Positions 8,924-17,954 of a stretch of 64,000 nt of DNA are shown piece by piece. The DNA lies in contig JAZKFE010000141.1 of assembly GCA_040386595.1 (NCBI GenBank), positions 12,860-76,859 of the forward strand. The letters are read 5' to 3'. Source of the DNA: JAKFVC01 sp040386595 (GTDB taxonomy: Bacteria; Planctomycetota; Planctomycetia; Planctomycetales; Planctomycetaceae). Both the position numbers and the translations under genes were made by a program. The notes under the pieces were generated by a model that was not told the DNA's origin, made no database searches, and worked only from the letters and a program-made list of their open reading frames with translations. The stretch's first letter is position 1; each line of letters opens with the position of its first letter.

Positions 8924-8993
8924 GTCAGCCGTATTCCGTTCTCCGTGGGGATCTGGGGGGATGTTGACGCGACGCTCAGTTTAGCGGGGCCGT
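8924..8993 (+). pseudogene. Broken 3' copy of the small structural gene at 4631-5044
   Basis: Read on the plus strand, this stretch gives '...PFSVGIWGDVDATLSLAGP' followed by TGA at 8991-8993. The intact protein ends '...PFSGDPFWVGIWIVDVDATLSFAS'. The shared order of PFS, VGIW, DVDATLS and the stop shows it is the C-terminal remnant of a homologue. Upstream of it the frame is lost. It lies tail-to-tail with the glycosyltransferase gene that ends at 8981, overlapping 13 bases. Confidence 0.7.
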
Positions 8994-9715
8994 GATAGGC
9001 TCCGTTGGGGCACCTTGCGAAGGTATTCGGCAGTTAGCCCTTTGCCTACTGGCTTCCACGAATTGCTGTTGTTTGCCGTGGAAAAATAGTGCTGATTCTC
9101 TGCGTCGAGATCGTCACCGTCCAAATACCAGGGCATGTGTCGAGCGACGTATGGCGGCGCCGATCGGACGGCTGCGGTGCGAATGACTTTGGTGGCAACT
9201 CGGACCGGTGTGCGGCAATCGTACATTGCGAATGTGGTGTCGATGAGGGCGTCGTAAAATCGGCCACCCTGTATTGGCCTTCGCCACCAGCGCGATTCCC
9301 ATTGCTTGACGGCAACTTGCCACGGTGGCAGGTCGTCCAGTCGCAGACTCAGGCCTGATTTCACAATGCCACGCATCCAGGCGAACGGTTCTGAAAGTCG
9401 CTCCAGTACGTCCGACGGGCAGTCGGCAATATCTAAATCGCAATCCGTAACGACATACTGCGTGCCGCCGTATTGCCGTTGGAACTCGACCGCATTCGGA
9501 ATCACTCGAAGCCATGGTGCATGATGGCCGACATTTTCAGCGAGTCGAATCACATCGTAGGGACAGCGATCATACCAATCCAGCAATGGCGGCCAGGTAC
9601 TGGCATTGTCAATGAGGATCGGCACCGCGTTGGGCAACGCGGCAACCTGATCTGCCAGCGTTCGCGTCATGGTCAGGCGGTTGAAAATGTTGATAAATAC
9701 GGGGATCTGGCTCAT
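8981..9715 (-). CDS. Glycosyltransferase, GT-A (family 2-like)
   Basis: 244 residues. The N-terminus 'IPVFINIFNRLTMTRTLAD' is the usual first strand and loop of GT2-like enzymes, 'PILIDNAST' is the second strand, and 'VVTDCDLDI' at residues 88-96 carries the DxD metal/nucleotide-sugar motif. It therefore should transfer a sugar from a nucleotide donor; acceptor and sugar are unknown. No membrane segment is present, so it acts in the cytoplasm. Its ATG overlaps the stop of the upstream gene (ATGA), and it is the last gene of the leftward tail-like operon. Glycosylation of a tail or surface component is a reasonable inference. Confidence 0.75.
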   Translation of the reverse strand: MSQIPVFINIFNRLTMTRTLADQVAALPNAVPILIDNASTWPPLLDWYDRCPYDVIRLAENVGHHAPWLRVIPNAVEFQRQYGGTQYVVTDCDLDIADCPSDVLERLSEPFAWMRGIVKSGLSLRLDDLPPWQVAVKQWESRWWRRPIQGGRFYDALIDTTFAMYDCRTPVRVATKVIRTAAVRSAPPYVARHMPWYLDGDDLDAENQHYFSTANNSNSWKPVGKGLTAEYLRKVPQRSLSRPR

Positions 9716-10938
9716 TCTAAATCCAGCCTCCTATTAGGACGAGCATCCTTCCACAGCTGAAAGTCAGCAGCAACTTCCGCATGCCAATAGGGATTGTCTA
9801 ATACCGATCCCTTGGTGTAATCGTGGCACAGGCACGCGGCTTCATCGTTTTGGCACACGACTCCCGGCCAGGCTTCCGGCCACCAGCGATGCGGCTCTGT
9901 CTGCCGCCAGTTTCGCTGAAAGATCTCCTTGTTGCGAAACCAGAAGAATGTGCCCGCATAGAAGAAGGACCAATTGGGACGTGCCACAAGTGGTTCGTGG
10001 CACTTCATTGAACCTACCATGACGTGGCTGGCTAAGGCATCATCAACGCTCGGCAGGTCCATGAGCGTGGACCACATCAGCCGGGCCCACGGCTGTTCGG
10101 GGCCGTTCGGTTTGTGTGTGACACCCTTAGTGTGGCCGCGGAATGTAATCGTATTCGGATCGTCTGTTTCGACCACAGCCAACTGATCGGCAAACGTGAC
10201 TGTTTCACCGAGCTTGCTGTTCGGCCTGATCAGCCAGTCGGTCACAGGAATCCCCTCAAACCGTTGCTGGACTTCCTCCGTCGATGCCAATGCCGGACCT
10301 GTCACTGTGGCGATGACAATTTTCCCATTGAATAGCGGAGCGACTCGACGGATCTGGTCAATGTGCCAATGCCAGTTCCATTCCGCTCCAAGTAGCGGAT
10401 AAACATGAAAGATCAGATTCCGAGTCGGGTTGACCAGAGGCTGGTAAGTATCGCGCTGACGTGACCACTTGCCAGCAGGGCAAGCCTCGCTACGCCATCG
10501 CAATTTTCCATTGTTGAGCACATTGGGATAGAGAACGCAGCCGCAACTCCGGCATTCGTTCTCGTCTCGAAGTGGGCAGGATTCACACGCGGATTCTCGC
10601 AGTTTCAACGCGTCTTCGGGCGTTGGCTTACTGTCATCGGCCAAGTGCCTGGCGGTGGCTTCAGCGAGTTTCAGCGCCCGAGAAATGAGCGACTTCTTTT
10701 TGCGGCCACCACCGCAGCAGGATGTCGACGGGGGCGACGGGGACTGGACTCGGCTTTCTGGTCCGACGGGTACTGCCGCGCGCCGGCCAGCTGGCAATGC
10801 GGTCAGTGGCGGCAGTCCCCATTTGTCACGATAGATGTTGATTTTCAGAAGCGGCAGATCCACGCGGCCCTCGCAGATCTCGCGGAGGCGACCGTGCAGG
10901 TGGCTGCATTCCGAATTTACATCGATTTCAGATTTCAC
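9712..10938 (-). CDS. Cys-cluster protein with glycosyltransferase-like C-terminal domain
   Basis: I take the GTG at 10938 (408 residues): it lies 4 bases after the upstream stop, with GGAG just before. A longer reading overlaps the upstream gene. Residues 118-153 hold C-x2-C-x7-C-x2-C-x-C followed by 'EACPAGKW', a zinc-ribbon-like cluster that I associate with phage-encoded proteins. The remainder (about 170-408) opens 'NLIFHVYPLLGAEWNWHWH' and contains 'FFYAGTFFWFRN', resembling GT-A proteins of capsule or phage loci, though no clean DxD is seen. A role in glycan decoration alongside the coupled downstream glycosyltransferase is likely. Confidence 0.6.
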   Translation of the reverse strand: MKSEIDVNSECSHLHGRLREICEGRVDLPLLKINIYRDKWGLPPLTALPAGRRAAVPVGPESRVQSPSPPSTSCCGGGRKKKSLISRALKLAEATARHLADDSKPTPEDALKLRESACESCPLRDENECRSCGCVLYPNVLNNGKLRWRSEACPAGKWSRQRDTYQPLVNPTRNLIFHVYPLLGAEWNWHWHIDQIRRVAPLFNGKIVIATVTGPALASTEEVQQRFEGIPVTDWLIRPNSKLGETVTFADQLAVVETDDPNTITFRGHTKGVTHKPNGPEQPWARLMWSTLMDLPSVDDALASHVMVGSMKCHEPLVARPNWSFFYAGTFFWFRNKEIFQRNWRQTEPHRWWPEAWPGVVCQNDEAACLCHDYTKGSVLDNPYWHAEVAADFQLWKDARPNRRLDLE

Positions 10939-10942
10939 ACCG

Positions 10943-12601
10943 CTACTCCGTGATTTCGATTGTGATATAAAACGGGCCGCCATCAGAGCAAGTGGGGTCG
11001 ATTCCAATATAGGACAAGCCCGTAATGACTATGTGAACAGGATGGCAAGTACTCCCGGGGGCAATCTCCATCGATCCCGTAACCAAGCCTCCACCAATTT
11101 GTGGACTTGAGCCTGGGGGGCAATACTGAAAGAGATTCAGTACACCGACGCTTTCGTCGGTACTGCAGCCGATCTGCAGGAAGACGCCAGCAAGCCCGTC
11201 GCAACCTAGATATCCCCACTCAGGACAACTTAGGTGTCCGCCTTGCCCCTGCCACAGTGCTGGACCGGCTGGCAGATTTGGTGTGAACGCCAATGGAAAC
11301 GCGCCGTCGCCACAGGACCGAATGACTGGTGGGTCTAGCACGTCCTGCAGGCACGATTGATAGCCTGTGACCGTCGCGTATAACACGAGCGGCATCGGCG
11401 TCGGACAACAAGGGATTCGCACCAAGTTCCGGCATTCTGTGCAGTTGTCACACTGGATCGTGACTAATGCCGTGTCGTAGTTTTCCTTGATGAAGGTCCA
11501 AGATGCCGCAACATCGGGGCAGATCACTGCGGTCGGAGCTGCATCGCCCAAATTTGTCGAAATGTGCATCTCCGTGACTTTGGTTTCGGCATTACACGCC
11601 AGCCACGCTTCCACAGTGATCACTTCTCCGCCCTCGAAAGCGAATTCCCCGCGCCAACCTCCAGAGTATTCGTCTAAACAGGCTCGGACTACATCCGCAT
11701 TTCGAGAATCTGAATAGATAATGCACACGCACCGGCACCAGCATTTGCAGTCGGTGCAGCCAACCGCTTTGTCACACATGATCGTGACCGCATCGCCATA
11801 CAGGTCCCACTCAGCAAACATCCCCAGATTGGATGAGCAAATCGCCTCGATGGGATCACCATCGCCGATGGTTGATTCCATCCGCAGCAGTGTTTGCGCA
11901 CCAGACTCCGACGATACAAATACGGCAACCTCAATATCATCCTCTGGATAGGCACCTAGGAATGTCGCGTGCCAGCAAGCACGCTCATCGTCCCAGCACA
12001 CTGCCTGCAGCGTCTCCACACCGTCCAGCGTTAATTTGAGTCGCACGCACTGGCACCAGCAATCTGGTGGAGTTCGCCAATTCCGATTCTGGCACTTCGG
12101 CGAAATGAAATCGGCAGTTCCGACTGTCACCACTGCATGCCCGCATGTATCAAAAATCGAACTGAGATCAATCAAGAACTCGAAGTCCGGGGCCACGCAT
12201 TGTTCACGCATCCGCTCCACGTCGTCGTGATCGTCGCCGCCCATTGGCTGGCGTAGACGCGTGTCAGAGATGTAGGTATCAAACTGTGTCGAGACATACC
12301 CGAGTTTTGTCGACTCCAGCATGAACCAACATTTTCCATCCGCATCTCGTTCGAAATAGAACCGAAAATCGATACCTTCGTCGGCACACCTAAATGAGCC
12401 CGCATAAACCCCTAGGCGGTTCTCGCAATCCAGCCGCAATGTACTCAGAGTGTGACCGGTTTCGTCGTCACCACAAGAAAAACAATAGGAACCATCTGGC
12501 GAATAGATGGTTAGGCAAATTCGTTTAGGAATGCACTTGCAACAAACTCGGGAGTGTTGGTTTCCGCCCGGATTTGTTTGGCATGGAGGGCAGCAGCACA
12601 T
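10943..12601 (-). CDS. Cysteine-rich modular structural protein
   Basis: 552 residues from the ATG at 12601, which shares one base with the upstream stop (TGATG). The N-terminus begins 'MCCCPPCQTNPGG'. At least four modules start with a dense cysteine knot ('CCKCIPKRICL', 'CWCQCVRLKL', 'CTDCKCWCRCVC', 'CTECRNLVRIPCC'), each followed by 90-110 residues of beta-strand character. No signal peptide or transmembrane segment is visible. Many cysteines in paired clusters suggest metal binding or disulfides in an extracellular particle. It sits between a hub-like protein and glycosyltransferases, so it may be a tail-tip or spike component. I do not recognise a family. Confidence 0.65.
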   Translation of the reverse strand: MCCCPPCQTNPGGNQHSRVCCKCIPKRICLTIYSPDGSYCFSCGDDETGHTLSTLRLDCENRLGVYAGSFRCADEGIDFRFYFERDADGKCWFMLESTKLGYVSTQFDTYISDTRLRQPMGGDDHDDVERMREQCVAPDFEFLIDLSSIFDTCGHAVVTVGTADFISPKCQNRNWRTPPDCWCQCVRLKLTLDGVETLQAVCWDDERACWHATFLGAYPEDDIEVAVFVSSESGAQTLLRMESTIGDGDPIEAICSSNLGMFAEWDLYGDAVTIMCDKAVGCTDCKCWCRCVCIIYSDSRNADVVRACLDEYSGGWRGEFAFEGGEVITVEAWLACNAETKVTEMHISTNLGDAAPTAVICPDVAASWTFIKENYDTALVTIQCDNCTECRNLVRIPCCPTPMPLVLYATVTGYQSCLQDVLDPPVIRSCGDGAFPLAFTPNLPAGPALWQGQGGHLSCPEWGYLGCDGLAGVFLQIGCSTDESVGVLNLFQYCPPGSSPQIGGGLVTGSMEIAPGSTCHPVHIVITGLSYIGIDPTCSDGGPFYITIEITE

Positions 12602-14265
12602 CAGGCATCGCACCGATCTTGTGGGCAACAGAGGTAAGTGATTTCCCATCCACTGCGATTCATGCCGGGGCATATCGCGCCAGGAACGAAATCAATGTCA
12701 ATATCCGGATCAACAGTCAGATATGTTGCATATCCGCCACGACCGATGAGATCTTCCGCTGGCGCGTTCAGGAAGCAGCCGACTCGGTCTTGCACATAAA
12801 CCGTCCCGCCGTACTCTTCTTCGACTGAAGTCACTCCTGGAGGCCGAGACAGAACATAGGCCAGAGCTTCGCACGGATTGGTGAATGTCAGCGGATCGAC
12901 GATGCTAAATCGAATCTGCTGAGCTCCACCGCCACCGCCGCCACCGGTGAATACCTTTTGTGGCCTCGGAATCCCAACCGGCGATGGCCAGCGGGCAATC
13001 TCCGTCTTCATTCCGTCGCCCCACTCGCGCCAGATCACCTCGGAAATGAACGGGCCGGGGATTACCTGCAAGATGCCAGCGAAGACAGACCGGCCATGTG
13101 CCTGCAGGCCCAGAGCTTTATAGTAGGCCATGGCCATCACTTCGGCCTCGGCTTCTAGGTCGTCGATGTTTGTCGGTTCAATCAATGACGCCGAGTCGAA
13201 CTGAGCGTGTTTTGTCGAATTCAATACAACGGTCGTGCCGGTGATGGACGAGGATAAAAATTGAAACTGTTCTGAAGCGTCTGGATTGAGTTCGAGTAAG
13301 TTCTCCTTGACGGTGGATGCCGTGACCACAATGCGGTGCATCCAACCGTGCGCATTGTCGATATCACACGCTTCACCGCACTCCGCATCGTTCGCCATAA
13401 AGACGATATTGACTGACTCGGGAATCAAGGCACTCCCTAGCAGTGATTCAGAATCTTCCAACAGATTGTCATTGGCTGCACGGATTAATGATTTGGGCGC
13501 AAGAGCAAATGTTTGCTCATCAGTGAGGGTCGCTCTCGCTCCGCCATACCCAGATCGGAAATCGCCATCTGCCGCGGCAAACGGATCTTCACTGAGGCCA
13601 ATCTGTAAGATGTGTACCTTGCCTGAGAATGGATCGTATCTTAGGAAGTACCCAAACTGCTGACACAACTGGGCGAGCGCGTCCCACGCCGACATGCCTT
13701 CGAATCGGAGATTCTCGGGAGGGTCTGGGGCAATTCCACGAACATGAGTCTCGAGAAAGTGGAACTCGGGAAAGAACCCGCCGAAGCTAGAAAACCGAGT
13801 AAAGATGTCTTCAACGATCTCGAGAAACGTCCAAAGATATCCCGATTCGCACTGCTTTTCTGTGCTGCATGTCGCCATGGTGTTGTAACGCGCATTAATA
13901 ATCGTGCGTTTCAGGAACCAGCGAGCATCTGCCAGTTGGACCAAATACAACGAGTTCGGATCGAGTGACGCCCCCATAATCAGCCGTTGGGCCTGGATGA
14001 TGGCCAGTCGCTTGATGGTGACGGATTTCTCGCCGAGGCCGAAAATGAGATCCTGAGGTTGTCGAGAGTCGAGCTTCTTCAGAGTGGATTGTTGCATCAA
14101 GATCCACGCCATACCGGGCTCGGCCCCCACGGCGCAACGGTAAGAGTTGGCTTTGCGATACCAGTTGGAATAGTCCAGGCCATGCTCGATGAACTCCCGC
14201 ATTGTCGTTGCGGCCGAGACGATGGGCTGGCCCCCGAGCGAACCAAATGGAATTTCTCCGGCCAT
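12601..14265 (-). CDS. Phage baseplate-hub / tail-protein-like
   Basis: 554 residues, with AGAGG nine bases before the ATG. Residues about 195-230 read 'AWDALAQLCQQFGYFLRYDP' then 'GKVHILQIG', which resembles the hub domain of phage baseplate proteins, where a short 'a.d.L..l....g..~y....gkv.i' segment builds a beta barrel. A seven-glycine linker at about residue 440 separates a C-terminal domain of roughly 110 residues that ends in 'LCCPQDRC', leading by overlap into the cysteine-rich gene. It is the first intact gene of the leftward operon. Hub identity is a fold-level inference. Confidence 0.55.
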   Translation of the reverse strand: MAGEIPFGSLGGQPIVSAATTMREFIEHGLDYSNWYRKANSYRCAVGAEPGMAWILMQQSTLKKLDSRQPQDLIFGLGEKSVTIKRLAIIQAQRLIMGASLDPNSLYLVQLADARWFLKRTIINARYNTMATCSTEKQCESGYLWTFLEIVEDIFTRFSSFGGFFPEFHFLETHVRGIAPDPPENLRFEGMSAWDALAQLCQQFGYFLRYDPFSGKVHILQIGLSEDPFAAADGDFRSGYGGARATLTDEQTFALAPKSLIRAANDNLLEDSESLLGSALIPESVNIVFMANDAECGEACDIDNAHGWMHRIVVTASTVKENLLELNPDASEQFQFLSSSITGTTVVLNSTKHAQFDSASLIEPTNIDDLEAEAEVMAMAYYKALGLQAHGRSVFAGILQVIPGPFISEVIWREWGDGMKTEIARWPSPVGIPRPQKVFTGGGGGGGAQQIRFSIVDPLTFTNPCEALAYVLSRPPGVTSVEEEYGGTVYVQDRVGCFLNAPAEDLIGRGGYATYLTVDPDIDIDFVPGAICPGMNRSGWEITYLCCPQDRCDA

Positions 14266-14333
14266 TTATTCATCCTCTAGCGACTCATTCGGCGGAGCGG
14301 CGGCTTCGTCGTCGATCGGCTCTCAGATCGCGT
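14266..14333 (-). pseudogene. C-terminal remnant of a truncated tail-operon gene
   Basis: Directly before the ATG at 14265 the minus strand encodes an acidic tail 'EPIDDEAAAPPNESLEDE' ending in TAA (14266-14268). Reading upstream, the frame meets a stop within a few codons and then the 183-bp palindromic element that begins at 14334. The gene that once started the operon has thus lost nearly all of its length at this point. The overlapped stop/start arrangement supports it as an original operon member. Confidence 0.55.
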
Positions 14334-14516
14334 CTCGTGCTCTGTCACCGCTGAGATTTAGGATTTACTCCCCAAGGTGTTGTCGTGCCACTGTTTTGCA
14401 ACCGTACTCGGTTGTTAAGCAGTGCTCAGGCGGATTGCAATGCACTGCTTAACAACTGAGTACAGTTGCAAAGCAGTGGCACGCAATCCGAAATCACGGC
14501 TGTGGCACCGCACGAG
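14334..14516. repeat. 183-bp MITE-like palindromic element, family A, copy 1
   Basis: A long imperfect palindrome whose core runs from CGTGCCACTG (14384) to CAGTGGCACG (ending 14483). The outer ends read CGTGCTCTGTCACC and GGTGGCACCG-like complements. A second full copy, also 183 bp and inverted, lies at 46025-46207, with outer ends CTAGTGCTGTGTCACAGC. There is no reading frame inside. Equal length, terminal inverted repeats and dispersal suggest a non-autonomous transposable element; a TA or CTAG target is possible. Confidence 0.75.
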
Positions 14517-15364
14517 TGCCTCATTTTTCGCTTCCGTTTAGTCAAGGGGTATTTGAAATTTCTTGAACGATGTCTTCAGATGGGAGATGTTCCGTTTTAT
14601 ATCGGAATCTCGGTCACCAATTGCGATGTTGACCGTCGTGTTTGTTGGCGCGAAGAGGCTCACTGAATGTTATCGTGTGACCTCGACGAAGTCACTGGTG
14701 AGTTCAGATATTTAAACGGTTATAAAGCCAAATTTGATATCCTAATATAGGGCCAGAAATTATTTAAACGTTTTCTATTCGTTCTGGAGTGCTGCGCCGG
14801 AGCGACACGTTTGAGGGCCCGGCTGGAAACGGTTGATTGATCTCCCCTCGCCCCAGTATTTCCGGGGAGTAATGTTGGGGGCGAGGCCTCATGTTTGTTG
14901 ATATTTCGCTGAATTTTTGAAGGTTTTTTCAGAAGCCTCGTCTTGGCAGCTCGATCTCTGTGGGCACACCGGGAATGCCCCTCTCACCCAGTCCCTCACC
15001 CCGAATTACTGGGACGAGGAGAGATACTGTCTATTGATTTTGTCATCGGGAATTGCCGCATCATGCCCACTATTTAATAGGTGTGCGTAGTCCTAAATAA
15101 ATTAACGAGTTTCTCTCGACGAGAGAGTGTTCTAATGCGATACTTTGCATGCGATGCGGATTGATTTCCGCAGGAGGCAAACGGCGACTTTTTCAACCAG
15201 GTTCCTAGGAACATGGGATCAATCTCCACTGTCGTCGTTTGGCGCGGTCCGCTCGTTCACTTTTCAGTGTCAGATTGTTTCTGTGGTCGTGAATGATCGA
15301 GCCGTCGGTATGTTGTGGTGGGGATTCAGTTCTAAAGCCTTTTGTAATTAAGGTGACTCTTCTG
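14517..15364. promoter_or_regulatory. Long upstream region of the left GT-methyltransferase gene
   Basis: No gene is supported here. The segment 14818-15221 is homologous to 17470-17720, upstream of the oxygenase gene: shared blocks include 'TTACTGGGA', 'GAGGAGAGATA', 'TGTCTATTGATTTT' and 'TTTTTCAACCAGGTTC'-like sequence. The best-conserved block is a dyad, CTCTCGACGAGAG, at 15113-15125, 240 bases before the start codon. The copy here has an extra GC-rich insert near 14840-15005 that is itself a common palindrome (CCCCTCGCCCC type). A shared operator, promoter or mRNA leader is likely. Confidence 0.6.
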
Positions 15365-17170
15365 ATGGATGTGGTTTATTTCTTCCGTCACTCTAATAAA
15401 TTGTCGGAATTCAAGATTCAATATTCTCTCCGCAGTGTCTCCGCGAATTTTCACCAAGTTCGAAAGGTTTGGATTTTTGGTGATCGCCCGGCATTTCTCT
15501 CCGCTGATCGCAACCTGGTTGAACATGTGCCGTGGGAAGCGATCTCCTGGCTGAAGCCTGTCAACGTTCCCGTACCGAACTTCTTCCAGCAATGCTTTCG
15601 TCTGGCGCGATACCCGGAAGTCGGCTTCGAGTTTCTGTTGTTTAACGAAAACAACGTTTTGCTTAGTCCGCTTTCAGAAGAAGTTGCGAAACGCAATCGG
15701 TATCTACAAGACATGGCGGATGTGAGATCACTGGAGACGGGCTTATGGAAGGAACCGCTATGGCGCACTTATGACTGGCTCCGGCGCCGGGGCTATCCCG
15801 GCTACAATTTCGAGGCTGGCACGCCCCTGTTTCTTACCAAGAAACGCGTCTTTGAAGCGTATCGCGACTTGTCCGATTTCGTCGCAGAAGATCGCGACGT
15901 GGGTCTGTTGGGACGGACAGGCATTCTGAATCATGCGTTCAAGTTCGAGCGATTTCCGCTAACGCACCAAGTACAAGAAGATCTTTGCGTCGGATTTCAG
16001 CAGGAGCCGGCAATCTATGACGATATCGTCGTGAAGTCGAATGCTAAGCAGTTTCTGACTTTCGACGACGAAGCGTTCACTGACGACATGCGGCGATTTC
16101 TTGCAGAGCAATTTCCCGAACCGTGTCAGTATGAGCATCGCGACAGGAAGGCTTCAGCCGTGAGTCCAGCCACTATCGTCCTTCAACCACAAACACCTTC
16201 CGCCTCGCTCGCCACGACAGTATCGACACCTCATTCTGTCACGGCTTTCAAACAACAAGTCGGTTTTGGCGTCGGGCACGCGATTCAGTCGACTCTTCAA
16301 GTGTTTTCTCGAATCGGGCTCGAACGCAACGTCCAGGTTGCATTTGATTGGTCCGCGAATGACATTGTGGCAATGCCTGCTGAAGATTTTTATTGGTCCG
16401 TCGGGCCGAAGCAAATTGAAGCCTTCGAGTTGGCTTGCCGATTGTTGAACGTACGAATCACTCGCGCCATGCCGGCTGCCATTGGGACTTCGTCAAGCGT
16501 TGACGAATTGAGCCATGCGGAGTCAGGATGCGTTGATTTGGCGGCAACATTCACAACTATCTTTCGGGACAATTCCTGGGGCAGTTCAGAGAGCGTTTCA
16601 GGAGGCGGTTCAACCCATTTGCAGACTGAAAATTTGCGTGAAGTGTTGCCGACGCTTCTCGCGGGGCTGGGTGTTCAATGTCTTCTGGACACGCCATGTG
16701 GTGATTACAACTGGATGCGTCATGTGAATCTTGGCGCCATTCGCTACCTTGGCGCCGACATTGTTGAACAGCTGATTCAGCAAAACCAAGAGCGCTTTGG
16801 ATCGGAACGTGTAACGTTCGTGCAGAAAGATGTTCTTTCGGACGAGATCCCGGCCGTTGATCTGATTCTCAGTCGAGACTGCCTTGTCCACTTTCCTTAT
16901 AGCGGTATCCGACAGGCGCTTCAGAATTTCTGTCGGAGTCGTTCACAGTGGTTGTTGACCACGACCTTTCCTGGTCGACGTTCTTCGGGGGACATTGAAT
17001 TTGGGCAATGGCGTCCCATCAACCTGGAGCTTGAGCCATTTTCATTGCCGCCTCCAGTAGCGCTTATTATCGAGCGTTGCACAGAAGGCAAAGGGGGCTA
17101 TGCTGACAAGAGTCTCGGGCTTTGGCATCTGCGCGATATCGAGCAAGCCCTCGGCTTCGATCGCCTCTAA
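15365..17170 (+). CDS. Stealth/GT-like domain fused to SAM methyltransferase
   Basis: 601 residues from the ATG at 15365, preceded by AAGGTG at 15352-15357; the upstream in-frame ATG at 15293 lacks a ribosome site. Residues 1-260 start 'MDVVYFFRHSNKLSEFKIQY' and 'SLRSV', like the opening of Stealth-type capsule phosphotransferases or GT-A enzymes. A linker rich in Pro/Ser/Thr follows (about 265-310). The C-terminal part is a class I methyltransferase: motif I 'LLDTPCGDYNWM' near 438 and 'DLILSRDCLVHFP' near 498; 'GQWRPINLELEPF' is typical of a methyltransferase group found in glycan loci. It probably builds and methylates a glycan in the cytoplasm. The right arm of the locus holds another glycosyltransferase-methyltransferase fusion. 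Confidence 0.72.
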   Translation: MDVVYFFRHSNKLSEFKIQYSLRSVSANFHQVRKVWIFGDRPAFLSADRNLVEHVPWEAISWLKPVNVPVPNFFQQCFRLARYPEVGFEFLLFNENNVLLSPLSEEVAKRNRYLQDMADVRSLETGLWKEPLWRTYDWLRRRGYPGYNFEAGTPLFLTKKRVFEAYRDLSDFVAEDRDVGLLGRTGILNHAFKFERFPLTHQVQEDLCVGFQQEPAIYDDIVVKSNAKQFLTFDDEAFTDDMRRFLAEQFPEPCQYEHRDRKASAVSPATIVLQPQTPSASLATTVSTPHSVTAFKQQVGFGVGHAIQSTLQVFSRIGLERNVQVAFDWSANDIVAMPAEDFYWSVGPKQIEAFELACRLLNVRITRAMPAAIGTSSSVDELSHAESGCVDLAATFTTIFRDNSWGSSESVSGGGSTHLQTENLREVLPTLLAGLGVQCLLDTPCGDYNWMRHVNLGAIRYLGADIVEQLIQQNQERFGSERVTFVQKDVLSDEIPAVDLILSRDCLVHFPYSGIRQALQNFCRSRSQWLLTTTFPGRRSSGDIEFGQWRPINLELEPFSLPPPVALIIERCTEGKGGYADKSLGLWHLRDIEQALGFDRL

Positions 17171-17954
17171 CGGGCTCTTCGGCCTATAAGAAATGCAAAA
17201 ACCGTTGAAGTTTCGGCATCCCGTAATCAATAACAGATTCGAGAACGGTCACGAGGCAGGGCATGCCACTAGTACCCGCTTGCAGCGGACAGTAAATCGC
17301 ATTGATGACGTTCGGAATCTCAATATCCCTTGCCCATTCACCGGACTTTGGAGCGGGAGTATTGAGAGGCAATCGACTCCTATTCGTCGTCCGACAAGTC
17401 ACTGAGCGACTTCCGGCCGTTGGTAACCTGGCCGTCCATGGCAGGCCTCAGGGGGGCACCTTGAAATGGGGCTATGCTGGAAGCTGCTGATTGATCTCCC
17501 CTCACCCGGGATTACTGGGATGAGGAGAGATATTGTCTATTGATTTTCTCTTCGGGAACTGCCGCGCCAGGGCCACTATTAAATGGTTGTTTATCGACCT
17601 GAAGAAATTAATAAGTTTCTCTCGACGAGAGAGTATTCCAGTGCGATAATTTACACTCGACGTAGATCGATCTCTCCGGGGGGCGAGGGGCCGCTTTTTT
17701 AACCAGGTTCATCGGAACGTGGTCTCCATTGCCGATGTTGGAAAAAGAGCGCGAAAGTGCCCGAAATTCCACGAATGCACGACTGGTGGTGGTTGGCTGT
17801 GGCCGATTTTTGTGGGCTCATTCGGGTCTAAGAAATTCCGGGCAGCTGACCTGCGAGATGATGGCTCTGCGATAGCAGAAAGTCGCAGTCCCGAAACGTT
17901 CGCTCTGCTGGTTAGTAAAAAATTCTCAAACCCGATCTTAAGGGATTTAAACAG
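17171..17954. promoter_or_regulatory. Upstream region of the JmjC gene with second dyad copy
   Basis: About 780 bases without a supported gene. Bases 17470-17720 repeat the upstream region at 14818-15221, including CTCTCGACGAGAG at 17619-17631, about 325 bases before the oxygenase start. In the first 230 bases the minus strand keeps an open frame ending '...LVTVLESVIDYGMPKLQ' (17184-17402), which might be a gene remnant but has no start signal I trust. Confidence 0.55.

Noticed and set aside
17184..17402. 72-residue minus-strand frame before the JmjC gene
   Set aside because: Composition is plausible but there is no ribosome site, partner or recognisable domain; kept only as a possible remnant.
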